A DNA stretch of 16,108 nucleotides from the NCBI GenBank assembly GCA_023436605.1, contig JAEZIQ010000020.1:1-16108 (forward strand). The letters run 5' to 3'. How positions within the stretch are numbered: position 1 is the first letter of the stretch; each line of letters starts with the position of its first letter. Below the pieces are notes generated by a model that did no database searches, was not told the DNA's origin, and saw nothing but the letters and a program-made list of their open reading frames with translations. Below, piece by piece: positions 7,163-15,435 of this stretch. Position numbers and translations under genes: made by a program. The DNA is from Actinomycetes bacterium. Lineage in GTDB: Bacteria > Actinomycetota > Thermoleophilia > Solirubrobacterales > 70-9.

Positions 7163-8311
7163 TTGCCCCGCTACGAGTACAACCTGACCGACCTGCCGCT
7201 GGAGCGACTCAGGCGACGTCGCTCGGCAAAGTGGACCACCTGGCCGGACGATGTGCTGCCGGCATTCGTGGCCGAAATGGACTTCCCCCTTGCCCGACCG
7301 GTCAAGGATGCCCTGATCGAAGCCATCGAACTGGATGACACGGGCTACGCGAACGCGCCCGACTCGCGGCTGGCCGACTCATTCTCCCGGTTCGCGGAGC
7401 GTCGCTGGGGATGGGAAGTCGACCCGGCGCAGGTCACCGCGACTTCGGATGTGGTCGGCGGCCTCAGGTCGCTGCTCGACCTCGTGACCGGGCCCCTCGA
7501 GGGCGTGATCATCAATCCACCCGTCTACTTTCCGTTCTTTTCGATCATCCCGGAGGTCGGAGCCGAACTGCTCGAAGTTCCCCTGGACGATGACGGACAG
7601 CTCGACCTGGATGCGATCGAGAGGACCTTCAGGGACGGCGCCAGGGCGATGATCCTCTGTAGCCCCCACAACCCGGCCGGAACCGTTCCCTCGCGATCAC
7701 AACTCGAACGAATCGCCGAGATCGCCGCCGAGTGCGACGCCTGGGTCCTTTCCGACGAGATCCACGCCCCGCTCACGCTCCCCGGGGCGACGCACACACC
7801 CTTCCTCGATGTGTCCGACGCCGCCCGCCATTGCGGGATCTGCGTCACCTCCGCCTCGAAGGCCTTCAACATCGCCGGATTGGGCTGCGCCGTGATCGTC
7901 ACCGCCAGCGACCGGGCAGCGCGTCTGGTTTCGCGCCTTCCGGCCGGAGCCAGGCATCCCGGCCACCTCGGAGTGATCGCCTCGATAGCCGCTTTTGAGC
8001 AGGGCGAGGACTGGCTCGACCAGGTGATCTCCCAGCTCGATGTCAACCGGGGTGTCCTGGCCGACCTGATCGCCACACACTTGCCGGAAGCCGGATACCG
8101 CCCGCCTGCCGCCGGATACCTTGCCTGGGTGGATGCCAACCGGCTCGATCTCGGTCCTGACCCGTCGATTCCGATCCTTGACGAGGCACGGGTGGCAGTA
8201 TCGAGTGGACCCGGTTTCGGGACCAGCGGAAAAGGTTTCTTCCGTCTCAACATCGGCACGTCTCCCGAATTGATCGAAGCTGCCGTAAGGTCAATTGCAG
8301 AAATCTCGTGA
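7163..8311 (+). CDS. MalY/PatB-family PLP-dependent C-S lyase or aminotransferase
   Basis: A 382-residue fold-type I PLP enzyme. MalY/PatB proteins mostly act as cystathionine beta-lyases or cysteine-S-conjugate lyases, giving thiol, pyruvate and ammonia; some are aminotransferases. The cofactor lysine is Lys233 in SASKAFNIAG. Asn170 in PHNPAGT and Asp198 in SDEIHAPL hold PLP, and an Arg in the C-terminal FFRLNIG segment should bind the substrate carboxylate. Residues 30-45 (LPAFVAEMDFP) match the start of this family. No ATG or GTG lies in the right place. The TTG at 7163 gives the normal N terminus and lies two bases after the exporter stop, suggesting translational coupling. The next gene overlaps its stop by four bases. 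Exact reaction is uncertain: methionine biosynthesis, sulfur-conjugate breakdown and regulatory roles are all known in the family. Confidence 0.9.
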   Translation: MPRYEYNLTDLPLERLRRRRSAKWTTWPDDVLPAFVAEMDFPLARPVKDALIEAIELDDTGYANAPDSRLADSFSRFAERRWGWEVDPAQVTATSDVVGGLRSLLDLVTGPLEGVIINPPVYFPFFSIIPEVGAELLEVPLDDDGQLDLDAIERTFRDGARAMILCSPHNPAGTVPSRSQLERIAEIAAECDAWVLSDEIHAPLTLPGATHTPFLDVSDAARHCGICVTSASKAFNIAGLGCAVIVTASDRAARLVSRLPAGARHPGHLGVIASIAAFEQGEDWLDQVISQLDVNRGVLADLIATHLPEAGYRPPAAGYLAWVDANRLDLGPDPSIPILDEARVAVSSGPGFGTSGKGFFRLNIGTSPELIEAAVRSIAEIS

Positions 8312-11013
8312 GCCCCGACCGACGCCAGCCGAGAGGAATGACCCAGCCCTCCCAGGAGACGCTTCTCGGAGAGTTGCGCCGGGCCCGAACGGTTGGTGAA
8401 GCTGCCGAAGCCACCGCGCGGGCGACGGTCGAGCTCTTCGGCGCTATCGGTGCGGTGATCAGCGACGCCGATGGTCCGATCGCGGCCCGGCCGACCCGAC
8501 TGGACCCGGTGGCCATCGCCGAGCTGACTTCACTCCCTCCCGGAGTCGGGGTCGGTCCCGCCGGAAGCCCCCTGGCGGGAATGACGGTCGCCAGCTTTCA
8601 CCCCGAAAAGGATGGTCTGCGCCTTTCCGCCGCCTGGGCTCCCGAAAGTTCCGCGCGGATCAACGATCTGGAAGCTGCCACGAACTCGCTGGGAGTCTGG
8701 TTGCGACAGTATTCCGATCCCGCCAACGAACGAAACTCACGCTCCTACCGGGGCCCCGGTCCGACCGAATCCGAGTACGAGGTGAACCGGCGTGCGATGG
8801 ACGCCGAAGGTTTCGAGGACCTGATCGACTCGGTGCCGGCCATTCTCTACAAGGCGGAAATGGGCGAATCCGGCCGCTGGATTTACGCCAGTCCCCAGAT
8901 CGAAAAGGTGCTCGGCTACACCCCCGAAGAGTGGACATCGGACCCGACCCTCTGGTACCGGTCAATCCATCCCGAGGACCGGGACCACGCACTGGCTTTC
9001 GAGGACGAACGCCTGATCGGCCTGGATCTTCATCCACCGGCCGAGTACAGGCTGAGAACACGAGACGGGAATTACGTCTGGATCTACGAGCGGGCCCGAC
9101 TGGTTCGTGGCGAGGACGGCGTCCCGGTCTGGCATGGGGTGATGCAGGACATCTCCGCGCTGAAAGCTGCCGAAGCAGCCATCGAGCTGAAGGCGGAACA
9201 ACAGGTGCTGGTCGCCCGGCTAGGCGAAATGGCGATCCGGGGTGAGGATCCCGACTCGCTGCTCCGATACGCGGTCGACTGGGTCGGTCAGATGGACGGG
9301 GTACTGGAGGCCTCGGTCTGGGAGCAGGAAGATTACAAGCGCCTCCACCTTCACCATCGCTCGGCCAACCTCGGTTGGTCCAGCGAGCTTCCCTACGACC
9401 CGGAGCATTACCCGGACAGCCACCTGACCCAGGGCGACGTTGTCCTGATCCCGTCCTGGCTCGATGATCCCCGGCTCTCGCGCTTCGCACCCTTCCTGCC
9501 GGAGCCGGTCAAGAGTTCGATGATCGCCCCGATCATGGGCGCGATCGAGCAGTTCGGGGTGCTGATCGTCCACTCCGACCGACTCAGTGCCTTCTCGGAG
9601 CAGGACGGAAACTTCCTCCGTGCCGCAGCCAACGTGCTCGGGAATTCGATCGAACGAAGCCGGACCGACCAGTCGCTGGAGCACCGGCTGAACCACGATC
9701 CGCTGACCGACCTGCCGAACCGCCAGCTGTTCACGAGGCGGCTCGCGGAGGCAATCGACGAAACCGCCTCGAGGGAGGGCATCGTCGGCCTGCTCTTCCT
9801 CGACATCGATCACTTCAAGCTGATCAACGACGGGATCGGCCATCACGCCGGCGATGAGCTCCTGCGCGAGATCGCACCACGGCTTTCGGCCAGCGTCCGG
9901 CGCGGTGACACCGTGGCCCGCTTCGGAGGCGACGAGTTCGGCATCGTACTGGCCTCGATCAAGTCTGTGGACGAAGCACTTGAGGTCGCGGCCAGGATGC
10001 TCGAGAACATCTCCCAGCCGATTCCGGTGGCCGGTACCGAGCGGTTCATCACGGCCAGCATCGGGGTGGCCACCCACCAGCCGGGAAAGGACGAGCCGAA
10101 GTCGGCGGAAGACCTGATCCGGGACGCGGACGCGGCGATGTACCTGGCCAAGGAATCCGGACGGGCTCGGGTTGAGTCCTTCGGCAAGCCGATCCGCGAC
10201 CGGGTGATCCGCCGGCTCGACGTCGAGCGGCAACTGCATAACGCGATCGATAATGGCGAGCTCGAAGCGGTCTACCAGCCGATCGTGAGTCTACGCACCG
10301 GGAAGCTGCGCGCCTTCGAGACGCTCGCCCGGTGGAACCATCCCGAGGAAGGTCTGGTCGAGCCGGACCTTTTCATTCCGATCGCGGAAGAAAGCGACCT
10401 GATCGCGCGGATCGACAGCTGGATCATGGCCGAGGCCGTCCGGCAGGCGAGCATCTGGAACCGGGACCGGGAGCCCGACGAGAGGATCACGGTTTCGGTC
10501 AATGCATCTTCCCGGCAGATCCGCAAACCCGACCTCGCCTCGGAGATCGCTGAGCTCCTGGTCGTGCACGACTCGCGGCCGGAGAACCTCGCGATCGAGA
10601 TCACCGAGAACGTCCTCCTCACCGGCAGCGCCGTGATCGACGACGTCCTGCGGGAGATTCACGACCTCGGGGTTCAGCTGGCACTCGATGACTTCGGCAC
10701 CGGCTACTCGTCGCTCAGTTACCTCAGCGAGTTTCCCCTCGATGCGATCAAGATCGACCGGGCCTTCGTCGAGGGTCTGGGCCGGGGTGATCCCGGCAAC
10801 TCGGCGATCGCCGACGCGATCACGCAGATTGGCCGGGCACTCTCGCTGCTGGTGGTGGCCGAGGCGGTTTCGACCGAGACCCAGCTCCAGATGGTCCGGG
10901 ACCTCGGCTGCAGCCTGGCCCAGGGGTACTTGATCTCTCCTCCGCTCGGGGTCGACCAAGCCACCGATTTCCTGAGCGGTTCGGGTCTACCCGACCTGAT
11001 CCACGGAAACTGA
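8308..11013 (+). CDS. PAS-GAF-GGDEF-EAL cyclic-di-GMP synthase/phosphodiesterase
   Basis: A 901-residue soluble signalling protein that likely makes and degrades cyclic di-GMP. In order: an N-terminal sensor-like region (about 15-130, weakly GAF-like), a PAS domain of the PAS-3 type (about 170-295, with SPQIEKVLGYTPEEW), a GAF domain (about 300-460), GGDEF (about 465-630) and EAL (about 645-890). The synthase site GGDEF is intact at 540-544, with the product-inhibition site RRGD at 531-534. In the phosphodiesterase domain the signature reads E671-T-L, keeping the metal-binding Glu. The NAS, ITEN, DDFGTGYSS (794-802), KID and QGY motifs are present, while the usual EGVET loop reads EAVST. Both activities are therefore possible. 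No membrane segment was seen, so it may sense a cytosolic ligand. The GTG start overlaps the preceding stop as GTGA; an ATG at 8338 is an alternative. Its last 27 bases overlap the convergent methyltransferase gene. Confidence 0.93.
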   Translation: MSPDRRQPRGMTQPSQETLLGELRRARTVGEAAEATARATVELFGAIGAVISDADGPIAARPTRLDPVAIAELTSLPPGVGVGPAGSPLAGMTVASFHPEKDGLRLSAAWAPESSARINDLEAATNSLGVWLRQYSDPANERNSRSYRGPGPTESEYEVNRRAMDAEGFEDLIDSVPAILYKAEMGESGRWIYASPQIEKVLGYTPEEWTSDPTLWYRSIHPEDRDHALAFEDERLIGLDLHPPAEYRLRTRDGNYVWIYERARLVRGEDGVPVWHGVMQDISALKAAEAAIELKAEQQVLVARLGEMAIRGEDPDSLLRYAVDWVGQMDGVLEASVWEQEDYKRLHLHHRSANLGWSSELPYDPEHYPDSHLTQGDVVLIPSWLDDPRLSRFAPFLPEPVKSSMIAPIMGAIEQFGVLIVHSDRLSAFSEQDGNFLRAAANVLGNSIERSRTDQSLEHRLNHDPLTDLPNRQLFTRRLAEAIDETASREGIVGLLFLDIDHFKLINDGIGHHAGDELLREIAPRLSASVRRGDTVARFGGDEFGIVLASIKSVDEALEVAARMLENISQPIPVAGTERFITASIGVATHQPGKDEPKSAEDLIRDADAAMYLAKESGRARVESFGKPIRDRVIRRLDVERQLHNAIDNGELEAVYQPIVSLRTGKLRAFETLARWNHPEEGLVEPDLFIPIAEESDLIARIDSWIMAEAVRQASIWNRDREPDERITVSVNASSRQIRKPDLASEIAELLVVHDSRPENLAIEITENVLLTGSAVIDDVLREIHDLGVQLALDDFGTGYSSLSYLSEFPLDAIKIDRAFVEGLGRGDPGNSAIADAITQIGRALSLLVVAEAVSTETQLQMVRDLGCSLAQGYLISPPLGVDQATDFLSGSGLPDLIHGN

Positions 11014-12315
11014 TTCCCGCACGTACGAGGGTCGGGCCAGAGGCAGCCCGGGCGAGGGCCTGTAGAGCGCCACGCGCTCGGGATCGGGAATGACTCCGAG
11101 GATCTGGTTGACCCCGATGTCGCCTCGCTCGAAGGCGAGGAAACTGGCTGTCATGTAAAGCCGCCACACCCTTTCGCGTTCCTCGCCGACCTCGGCGATC
11201 GCGGCGGCCTGGTTGTCGGCCAGATTCTGGACCCAGTGACGCAGGGTCAGGGCATAATGCTCGCGCAGGTTCTCGACATCCCGCAGTTCCTGGCCTGACC
11301 TTTCGAGTCCGGCGATGACCCGCGCCACCCGGTGGAGCTCGCCGTCGGGAAATACGTAGTGGGTGATGAAGGTGTTGGGGGACTCCTCATTGCTGTGCTG
11401 TCGACAGATGCCGTGGTGCAGGGCGAGCCCGCCGGGCCTACCGAGCCGGGAAGTCTCGGCGAAATAGGTGTCGATGTCGGAACCGGTGTGCTCGAACATC
11501 CCGATCGAGCAGATCTTGTCGAAGGGACCGTCGCTTACTTCCCGGTAATCCTGGATCCTGATCTCGACCCGATCCGAGAGTCCCGCATCGGCGACCCGCT
11601 GCCGGGCCAGTTCCGCCTGGGCGATCGAGAGCGTTACCCCCACGACCTTGACCCCGTAGTTGGCGGCGGCGTGGATCGCCATCGAGCCCCAGCCGCAGCC
11701 GATGTCGAGCAGTCGCTCACCCGGTTCGAGCTGGAGCTTCTGACAGACCACATCCAGCTTTCGGGTCTGGGCGGTTTCGAGGCTGTCTTCCGGTGATTCG
11801 AAGTAGGCACAGGAGTAGACCATGGTCGGACCGAGAATGTGGCGATAGAACTCGTTCGAGACGTCATAGTGGTGCTGGATCGACTCGGAGTCGCGCCGCA
11901 GCGAGTGGAGCCTGCCCTTGGGCTTCGCCTCGACTTCAGGAGGTTTGGGGGGTGGGACCTTGATCGCCCCCAAGGTGACCGCGAGCTTGACCGCCTCGAG
12001 TTTGTCCTGGGCGGTGAAGTCGAAGCCGTAGAGTCTGGCGCCGGCCGCCATGACCCGTTCGATGCTCCCTTCCAGAACCAGGTCGCCGGAGACGAAAGCC
12101 CGGGCTACTCCGAGCTGGTCGGGTCTGGTCACCACATAGGTCATCGCCCGTTTGCTTCGCAGCACGATCACGTCCGGGCACGACCCCTCTTCCCCGGGTC
12201 CGATCTCGCTGCCATCCCAGAACCGGATCGCGGCCGGTAGAGGCGAGTCGAGTCGGTCTTCGACCCGCGACCAGAGGGGAACGAAACGATCGGCAATGCC
12301 ACCGGTGCTGTACAT
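10987..12315 (-). CDS. cyclopropane-fatty-acyl-phospholipid synthase family methyltransferase
   Basis: A 442-residue SAM-dependent enzyme that methylates or cyclopropanates double bonds of membrane phospholipid acyl chains. An N-terminal domain (about 1-130) precedes the methyltransferase core. Visible signatures are YDVSNEFY (150-157), the active-site Cys169 in YSCAYF, SAM motif LDIGCGWGS (203-211), Glu275-His276 in MFEH, the His pair at 300-301 and Tyr354 in REHYALTL. These match the Cys, Glu, His and Tyr known to hold the bicarbonate/acyl site in Cfa and CmaA1. Lipid methyl-branching (as in tuberculostearic acid synthesis) is an alternative product. The start at 12315 is the only ATG at the domain edge; AGGAG lies 14 bases away. 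A terminator stands between it and the upstream cold-shock gene, so it probably has its own promoter in 12316-12386, not identified. Its 3' end overlaps the convergent GGDEF-EAL gene by 27 bases. Confidence 0.92.
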   Translation of the reverse strand: MYSTGGIADRFVPLWSRVEDRLDSPLPAAIRFWDGSEIGPGEEGSCPDVIVLRSKRAMTYVVTRPDQLGVARAFVSGDLVLEGSIERVMAAGARLYGFDFTAQDKLEAVKLAVTLGAIKVPPPKPPEVEAKPKGRLHSLRRDSESIQHHYDVSNEFYRHILGPTMVYSCAYFESPEDSLETAQTRKLDVVCQKLQLEPGERLLDIGCGWGSMAIHAAANYGVKVVGVTLSIAQAELARQRVADAGLSDRVEIRIQDYREVSDGPFDKICSIGMFEHTGSDIDTYFAETSRLGRPGGLALHHGICRQHSNEESPNTFITHYVFPDGELHRVARVIAGLERSGQELRDVENLREHYALTLRHWVQNLADNQAAAIAEVGEERERVWRLYMTASFLAFERGDIGVNQILGVIPDPERVALYRPSPGLPLARPSYVRESVSVDQVG

Positions 12316-12386
12316 GCCCCCGCAAGTTACTCCTGCGCCGTTCCCGTCTCAACCCATGGAAGCGTGATTCCGAGGTCCTGCAAATA

Positions 12387-12412
12387 AAACGGCCGCCCGG
12401 AGGCGGCCGTTT
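12387..12412 (-). terminator. strong rho-independent terminator of the second cold-shock gene
   Basis: An 11-bp perfect stem, AAACGGCCGCC with its complement, closes a four-base loop that reads UCCG between C and G on the minus strand, a stable UNCG-type tetraloop. It is followed on the minus strand by TTTTATTTG. It begins 20 bases after the cold-shock stop codon. This is the best terminator in the window. Confidence 0.88.
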
Positions 12413-12432
12413 CTACACTTCCAAGACCGGGT

Positions 12433-12636
12433 TCAGATGGTCTCGACGGAAGCGGCAGCGGGGCCCTTCGGGCCCTCTTCGGATTCGTAGCTCACCTTGG
12501 CGCCTTCAGCCAGGGTGCGAAACCCGTCGGACTGAATTGCGGAGTGGTGGACGAAGACGTCCTTGGAGCCATCATCAGGTGTGATGAACCCGAAGCCCTT
12601 CTCGTCGCTGAACCACTTGACTGTCCCAGTCGGCAT
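12433..12636 (-). CDS. cold-shock protein, CspA family (copy 2)
   Basis: A 67-residue cold-shock RNA/DNA chaperone with RNP1 KGFGFI (13-18) and RNP2 VFVHH (27-31). It is identical to the copy at 4005-4208 at 62 of 67 residues, and all differences are conservative or at the C terminus. At the DNA level about 27 codons differ only synonymously, so this is an old, strongly constrained duplication. An in-frame ATG pair at 12649-12654 would add six residues. I reject it because the ribosome-binding site GGAGG (12642-12646) would then lie inside the gene, at the same 5-base spacing as in copy 1. It lies downstream of a PadR-type regulator and upstream of the membrane-lipid enzyme, separated from the latter by a terminator. 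Confidence 0.96.
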   Translation of the reverse strand: MPTGTVKWFSDEKGFGFITPDDGSKDVFVHHSAIQSDGFRTLAEGAKVSYESEEGPKGPAAASVETI

Positions 12637-12693
12637 AACTTCCTCCAACATCATGATGCGGTGCCGGTTCTCTCCTCCCGGCCTGACGCGCGC

Positions 12694-12702
12694 AAATTAC
12701 CA
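12694..12702 (-). promoter_or_regulatory. possible extended -10 promoter of the second cold-shock gene
   Basis: On the minus strand TGGTAATTT reads as an extended -10 element (TG, one base, TAATTT). It would give a leader of about 50 bases before the ATG at 12636. No clear -35 box is present, which extended -10 promoters can tolerate. The region is otherwise GC-rich, so this AT patch stands out. Confidence 0.35.
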
Positions 12703-12724
12703 CTTGGAGCGTCTCTGGTGCGGA

Positions 12725-13177
12725 TCAGGAGCCGTAAACTTCGGCTTTGATCATCGTCACGGAGCGGATCACCGAGTCGAGGAAGGGCTCGATTTCGGTC
12801 AGAAGTTCGCCGTAGGCGGCCTCTCCGGACGGGGTGATCGAGTAGAAGCGCCGGGTCCGCTTGTCGGGATGTTCCCAACTCCCTTCGATCAACCCCTTGG
12901 CTTCGAGGTCGCGAAGCAGCGGGTACATGGTGTTGGGATTGACCGAGATCACGCCCTGGGTCAGGGTCTCGATCGCATCGATCAGCTGGTTTCCGTAGGA
13001 CGGCTCGTTGCGGATCAGGTGAAAGATCAGCAGGGGCAGAAGGTCCCGTCGCCGCATCTCCCCGCCGAAGACGTCATGGGCCTTGCCCGTCTTCTTGCGC
13101 CGGGGGGACTTGGGCAGGCTGGCAGCTTCGGTCGCTTCGGCGACCGCATCTCCAAGCGGTTTCGATGGCTCAGCCAT
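12725..13177 (-). CDS. PadR-family transcriptional regulator
   Basis: A 150-residue winged-helix regulator, likely a dimeric repressor that releases DNA when bound to a small ligand. The PadR domain covers about residues 42-120: LLPLLIFHLIRNEPSYGNQL for the first helices, PNTMYPLLRDLEAKGLI for the recognition helix and RRFYSITPSGEAA for the wing. A Lys/Arg-rich N-terminal tail of about 40 residues precedes it. The frame stays open upstream to 13312, but that would overlap the divergent helicase gene and give a low-complexity extension. The ATG at 13177 has no good ribosome-binding site. The ATG at 13057 (Met41), just before the domain and next to GGGGAG, is a shorter alternative. The target is unknown. 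PadR genes are often autoregulated and neighbour their targets, so the 83-base spacer to the helicase gene and the cold-shock gene downstream are candidates. Confidence 0.87.
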   Translation of the reverse strand: MAEPSKPLGDAVAEATEAASLPKSPRRKKTGKAHDVFGGEMRRRDLLPLLIFHLIRNEPSYGNQLIDAIETLTQGVISVNPNTMYPLLRDLEAKGLIEGSWEHPDKRTRRFYSITPSGEAAYGELLTEIEPFLDSVIRSVTMIKAEVYGS

Positions 13178-13260
13178 TGCCGTTGAGTCTAGAGCGGAGT
13201 CCGATCTCACATTCCCCTGAGTCACTTGGTGCCGGGTTTCGGGGGCATCGGTGCCGCCGG

Positions 13261-15435
13261 ATGACGAGCGACTACTTCCGGATCGCCCTTTACTCTCAAC
13301 AGGTGGAATCAAGTCCAGGACAACTTTTCGAAAGCGAGGCCTCGTTCAACGGCGCGGTCGAAGTTGTCCATGTGATCTGGTCGGCAGACGACGATGGTGG
13401 CTTTGCCGTGGTCGAGGTCCGCGACGACTCTGGCGAAGAATTCGTCGCCACGGGCACGATCGGGCATCTGAAGCCGGGCGAACGGGCGAAGCTGACCGGT
13501 CAGTGGACGGAGCACCAGAAGTTCGGCCCGCAGGTCCAGGTTTTCACCGCCCTGCCGATGGATCCCTCCGACCGGGCCGGGCAGGTCGCTTACCTGAGCT
13601 CCTTGCGCCACATCGGGCCGGTCCGGGCCGAGGCCCTCTGTGATCTCCACGGACCCGAGGTCCTCGAGAAGATCGCCGCCGACCCGGAGGGGATCATCGG
13701 CTCGTTGCCCGGCCTCGGTTCGAAGCAGCGCGAGGCTGCCCTGGAGAGCTGGTACGAGACCCGGTCGGTCCGCGATCTCCACGTCGAACTTGCACCGCAC
13801 GGACTCGCCCATCTGGCCGGGAAGATCCACGCACGCTTCGGCGACCGGGCCATGCGCACGATCCGTGAGGACCCATACAGCCTGACCGAGATCGACGGGG
13901 TCGGGTTCGCGCGGGCGGACACGATCGCGATCGCCGCCGGTTTTCCGGCCGAGTCAGACCGCCGGGCCCAGGCCGCAGCCTGGTTTCTGGTCGGGGAAGC
14001 AGAGCGTCAGGGCCACACCCACCTGCCACTCGGTGAACTCACCGCCAAGGCGGCGAAGCTGCTCGGCTACCGGCCCGACCCGGATGTCCTCGTCTCGGCA
14101 GCCGGCCTGATCACCGAGGGTGAACGCGTCTACCGTCAATCCACCCTGGACCGGGAGTGCTGGTTGGCCAGCGACCTCAACGAGCGGGCCGCGGCCGAAC
14201 CGGTCCTCGAACACTCGCCCGACCACTCGGGTGACGAAAAGCTGACTGCCGAGCAGTGGCAGGCCGTGCTCGGCGCCTTCAGTTCCCGCCTTTCGGTGGT
14301 GACTGGCGGGCCGGGCGTCGGCAAGACGGTCTGCACCAGGGAGATCGTCCGTGAGGCCAAGGCCGCCGGCATCCGGATCGCGCTCTGTGCCCCGACCGGC
14401 CGGGCGGCCCGGCGGATGACCGAAGCAACCGGGGCCGAAGCGATGACCATCCACCGGCTGCTCGAGTGGCGGCCGGGGTCAGAGCCGACCTACAAGCCCG
14501 GCCACCCGTTGCCGGTCGGACTGCTGATCGTCGATGAGGCCTCGATGATCAACCTGCACATGGCCGACGTGCTGCTGAACGGGCTCGGCCACGACACCCA
14601 CATCGTCTTCGTCGGTGACGCCGACCAGTTGCCGCCGGTCGGGGCCGGCAAGCCTTTCGGCGACCTGATCGCATCAGGCATAGCGCCGGTCACCCGTCTC
14701 ACCCACATCTTCCGGCAGGCCGCCCGGTCGATGATTACCACTGCTGCGCACGAGATCAACGAGGGCCGTCCGCCCCACCTCTCCCCGGGTCCCGATCAGG
14801 TTCAGGACTTCCATTTCGTCGAGCGGGTGACCCCGGAACGGGTCCGCAGCGCCGTGGTCGAGATGGTTGGCGAGCGGGTCGAAGCGGGTCTAGGTCTCGA
14901 TCCGATCCGGGACGCCCAGGTCCTCGCCCCGATCTACCGCGGCGAGGCCGGCATCGACGTGCTCAACAAGGAGCTCCAGCAACGGCTGAACCCGGACGGC
15001 AGGAAAGCCGTAAGTGACCGGTTCCGGATCGGCGACCGGCTGATCCAGACCCGAAACGCGTACGAGTTCGGGCTGATGAACGGCACGATCTGCTTCCTCG
15101 TCGACGACGACCCCGACGAGGAGATGGTCGTGCTTGAAACCGACGAAGGCCAGTCGGTCGAGTTGCCCTACAGCGAGACCGGTGACCTCAAGCTGGCTTA
15201 CGCGATCTCCGTTCACAAATCGCAGGGCTGCGAGATCCCGGTTGTGATTTTCGTCTGTCACCGGTCCCACACCGGGATGCTCTCCCGTCCCCTGATCTAC
15301 ACCGCGATCACCCGGGCCCGGGAGATGTGCGTGATGGTCGGCGACCGTCTCGCCCTCGAAAACGGCGTCCGCCGCGACGAGGCGGGCCGCCGCTACTCCT
15401 CCCTCGCCGCCCGCCTGGCCGGCACTCTCGCGTAG
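13261..15435 (+). CDS. RecD2-like SF1B 5'-3' DNA helicase
   Basis: A 724-residue ATP-dependent DNA helicase of the RecD/TraA type. An N-terminal OB-like region (about 20-95) and helix-hairpin-helix-type repeats (about 95-215, with SLPGLGSKQREAALESW) precede the motor from about residue 330. Motor motifs are Walker A GGPGVGKT (349-356, Lys355), motif Ia CAPTGRAARRM, motif II DEAS (Asp425, Glu426), motif III GDADQLPPVG (from 452), Arg in IFRQAARS for motif IV, motif VI HKSQG (652-656) and ITRAR (683-687). This set and the long N-terminal part fit RecD2 proteins that work without RecBC; they act in DNA repair and replication-stress tolerance. The frame is open to 13165, but the ATG at 13261 leaves a normal start. 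No good ribosome-binding site precedes it, so the start is the least certain part. It abuts the convergent metallopeptidase gene without a spacer. Confidence 0.93.
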   Translation: MTSDYFRIALYSQQVESSPGQLFESEASFNGAVEVVHVIWSADDDGGFAVVEVRDDSGEEFVATGTIGHLKPGERAKLTGQWTEHQKFGPQVQVFTALPMDPSDRAGQVAYLSSLRHIGPVRAEALCDLHGPEVLEKIAADPEGIIGSLPGLGSKQREAALESWYETRSVRDLHVELAPHGLAHLAGKIHARFGDRAMRTIREDPYSLTEIDGVGFARADTIAIAAGFPAESDRRAQAAAWFLVGEAERQGHTHLPLGELTAKAAKLLGYRPDPDVLVSAAGLITEGERVYRQSTLDRECWLASDLNERAAAEPVLEHSPDHSGDEKLTAEQWQAVLGAFSSRLSVVTGGPGVGKTVCTREIVREAKAAGIRIALCAPTGRAARRMTEATGAEAMTIHRLLEWRPGSEPTYKPGHPLPVGLLIVDEASMINLHMADVLLNGLGHDTHIVFVGDADQLPPVGAGKPFGDLIASGIAPVTRLTHIFRQAARSMITTAAHEINEGRPPHLSPGPDQVQDFHFVERVTPERVRSAVVEMVGERVEAGLGLDPIRDAQVLAPIYRGEAGIDVLNKELQQRLNPDGRKAVSDRFRIGDRLIQTRNAYEFGLMNGTICFLVDDDPDEEMVVLETDEGQSVELPYSETGDLKLAYAISVHKSQGCEIPVVIFVCHRSHTGMLSRPLIYTAITRAREMCVMVGDRLALENGVRRDEAGRRYSSLAARLAGTLA

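Noticed and set aside
9220..10239. 339-residue minus-strand frame within the c-di-GMP gene
   Set aside because: Antisense to intact GAF and GGDEF coding sequence; Arg/Asp/Val-rich composition without motifs.
12637..12654. Longer form of the second cold-shock protein (six extra residues)
   Set aside because: The GGAGG ribosome-binding site lies within that stretch, and copy 1 begins at the equivalent methionine.
13178..13312. Longer PadR protein starting at 13312
   Set aside because: The extension is Ser/Gly-rich with no domain and would overlap the divergent helicase start.
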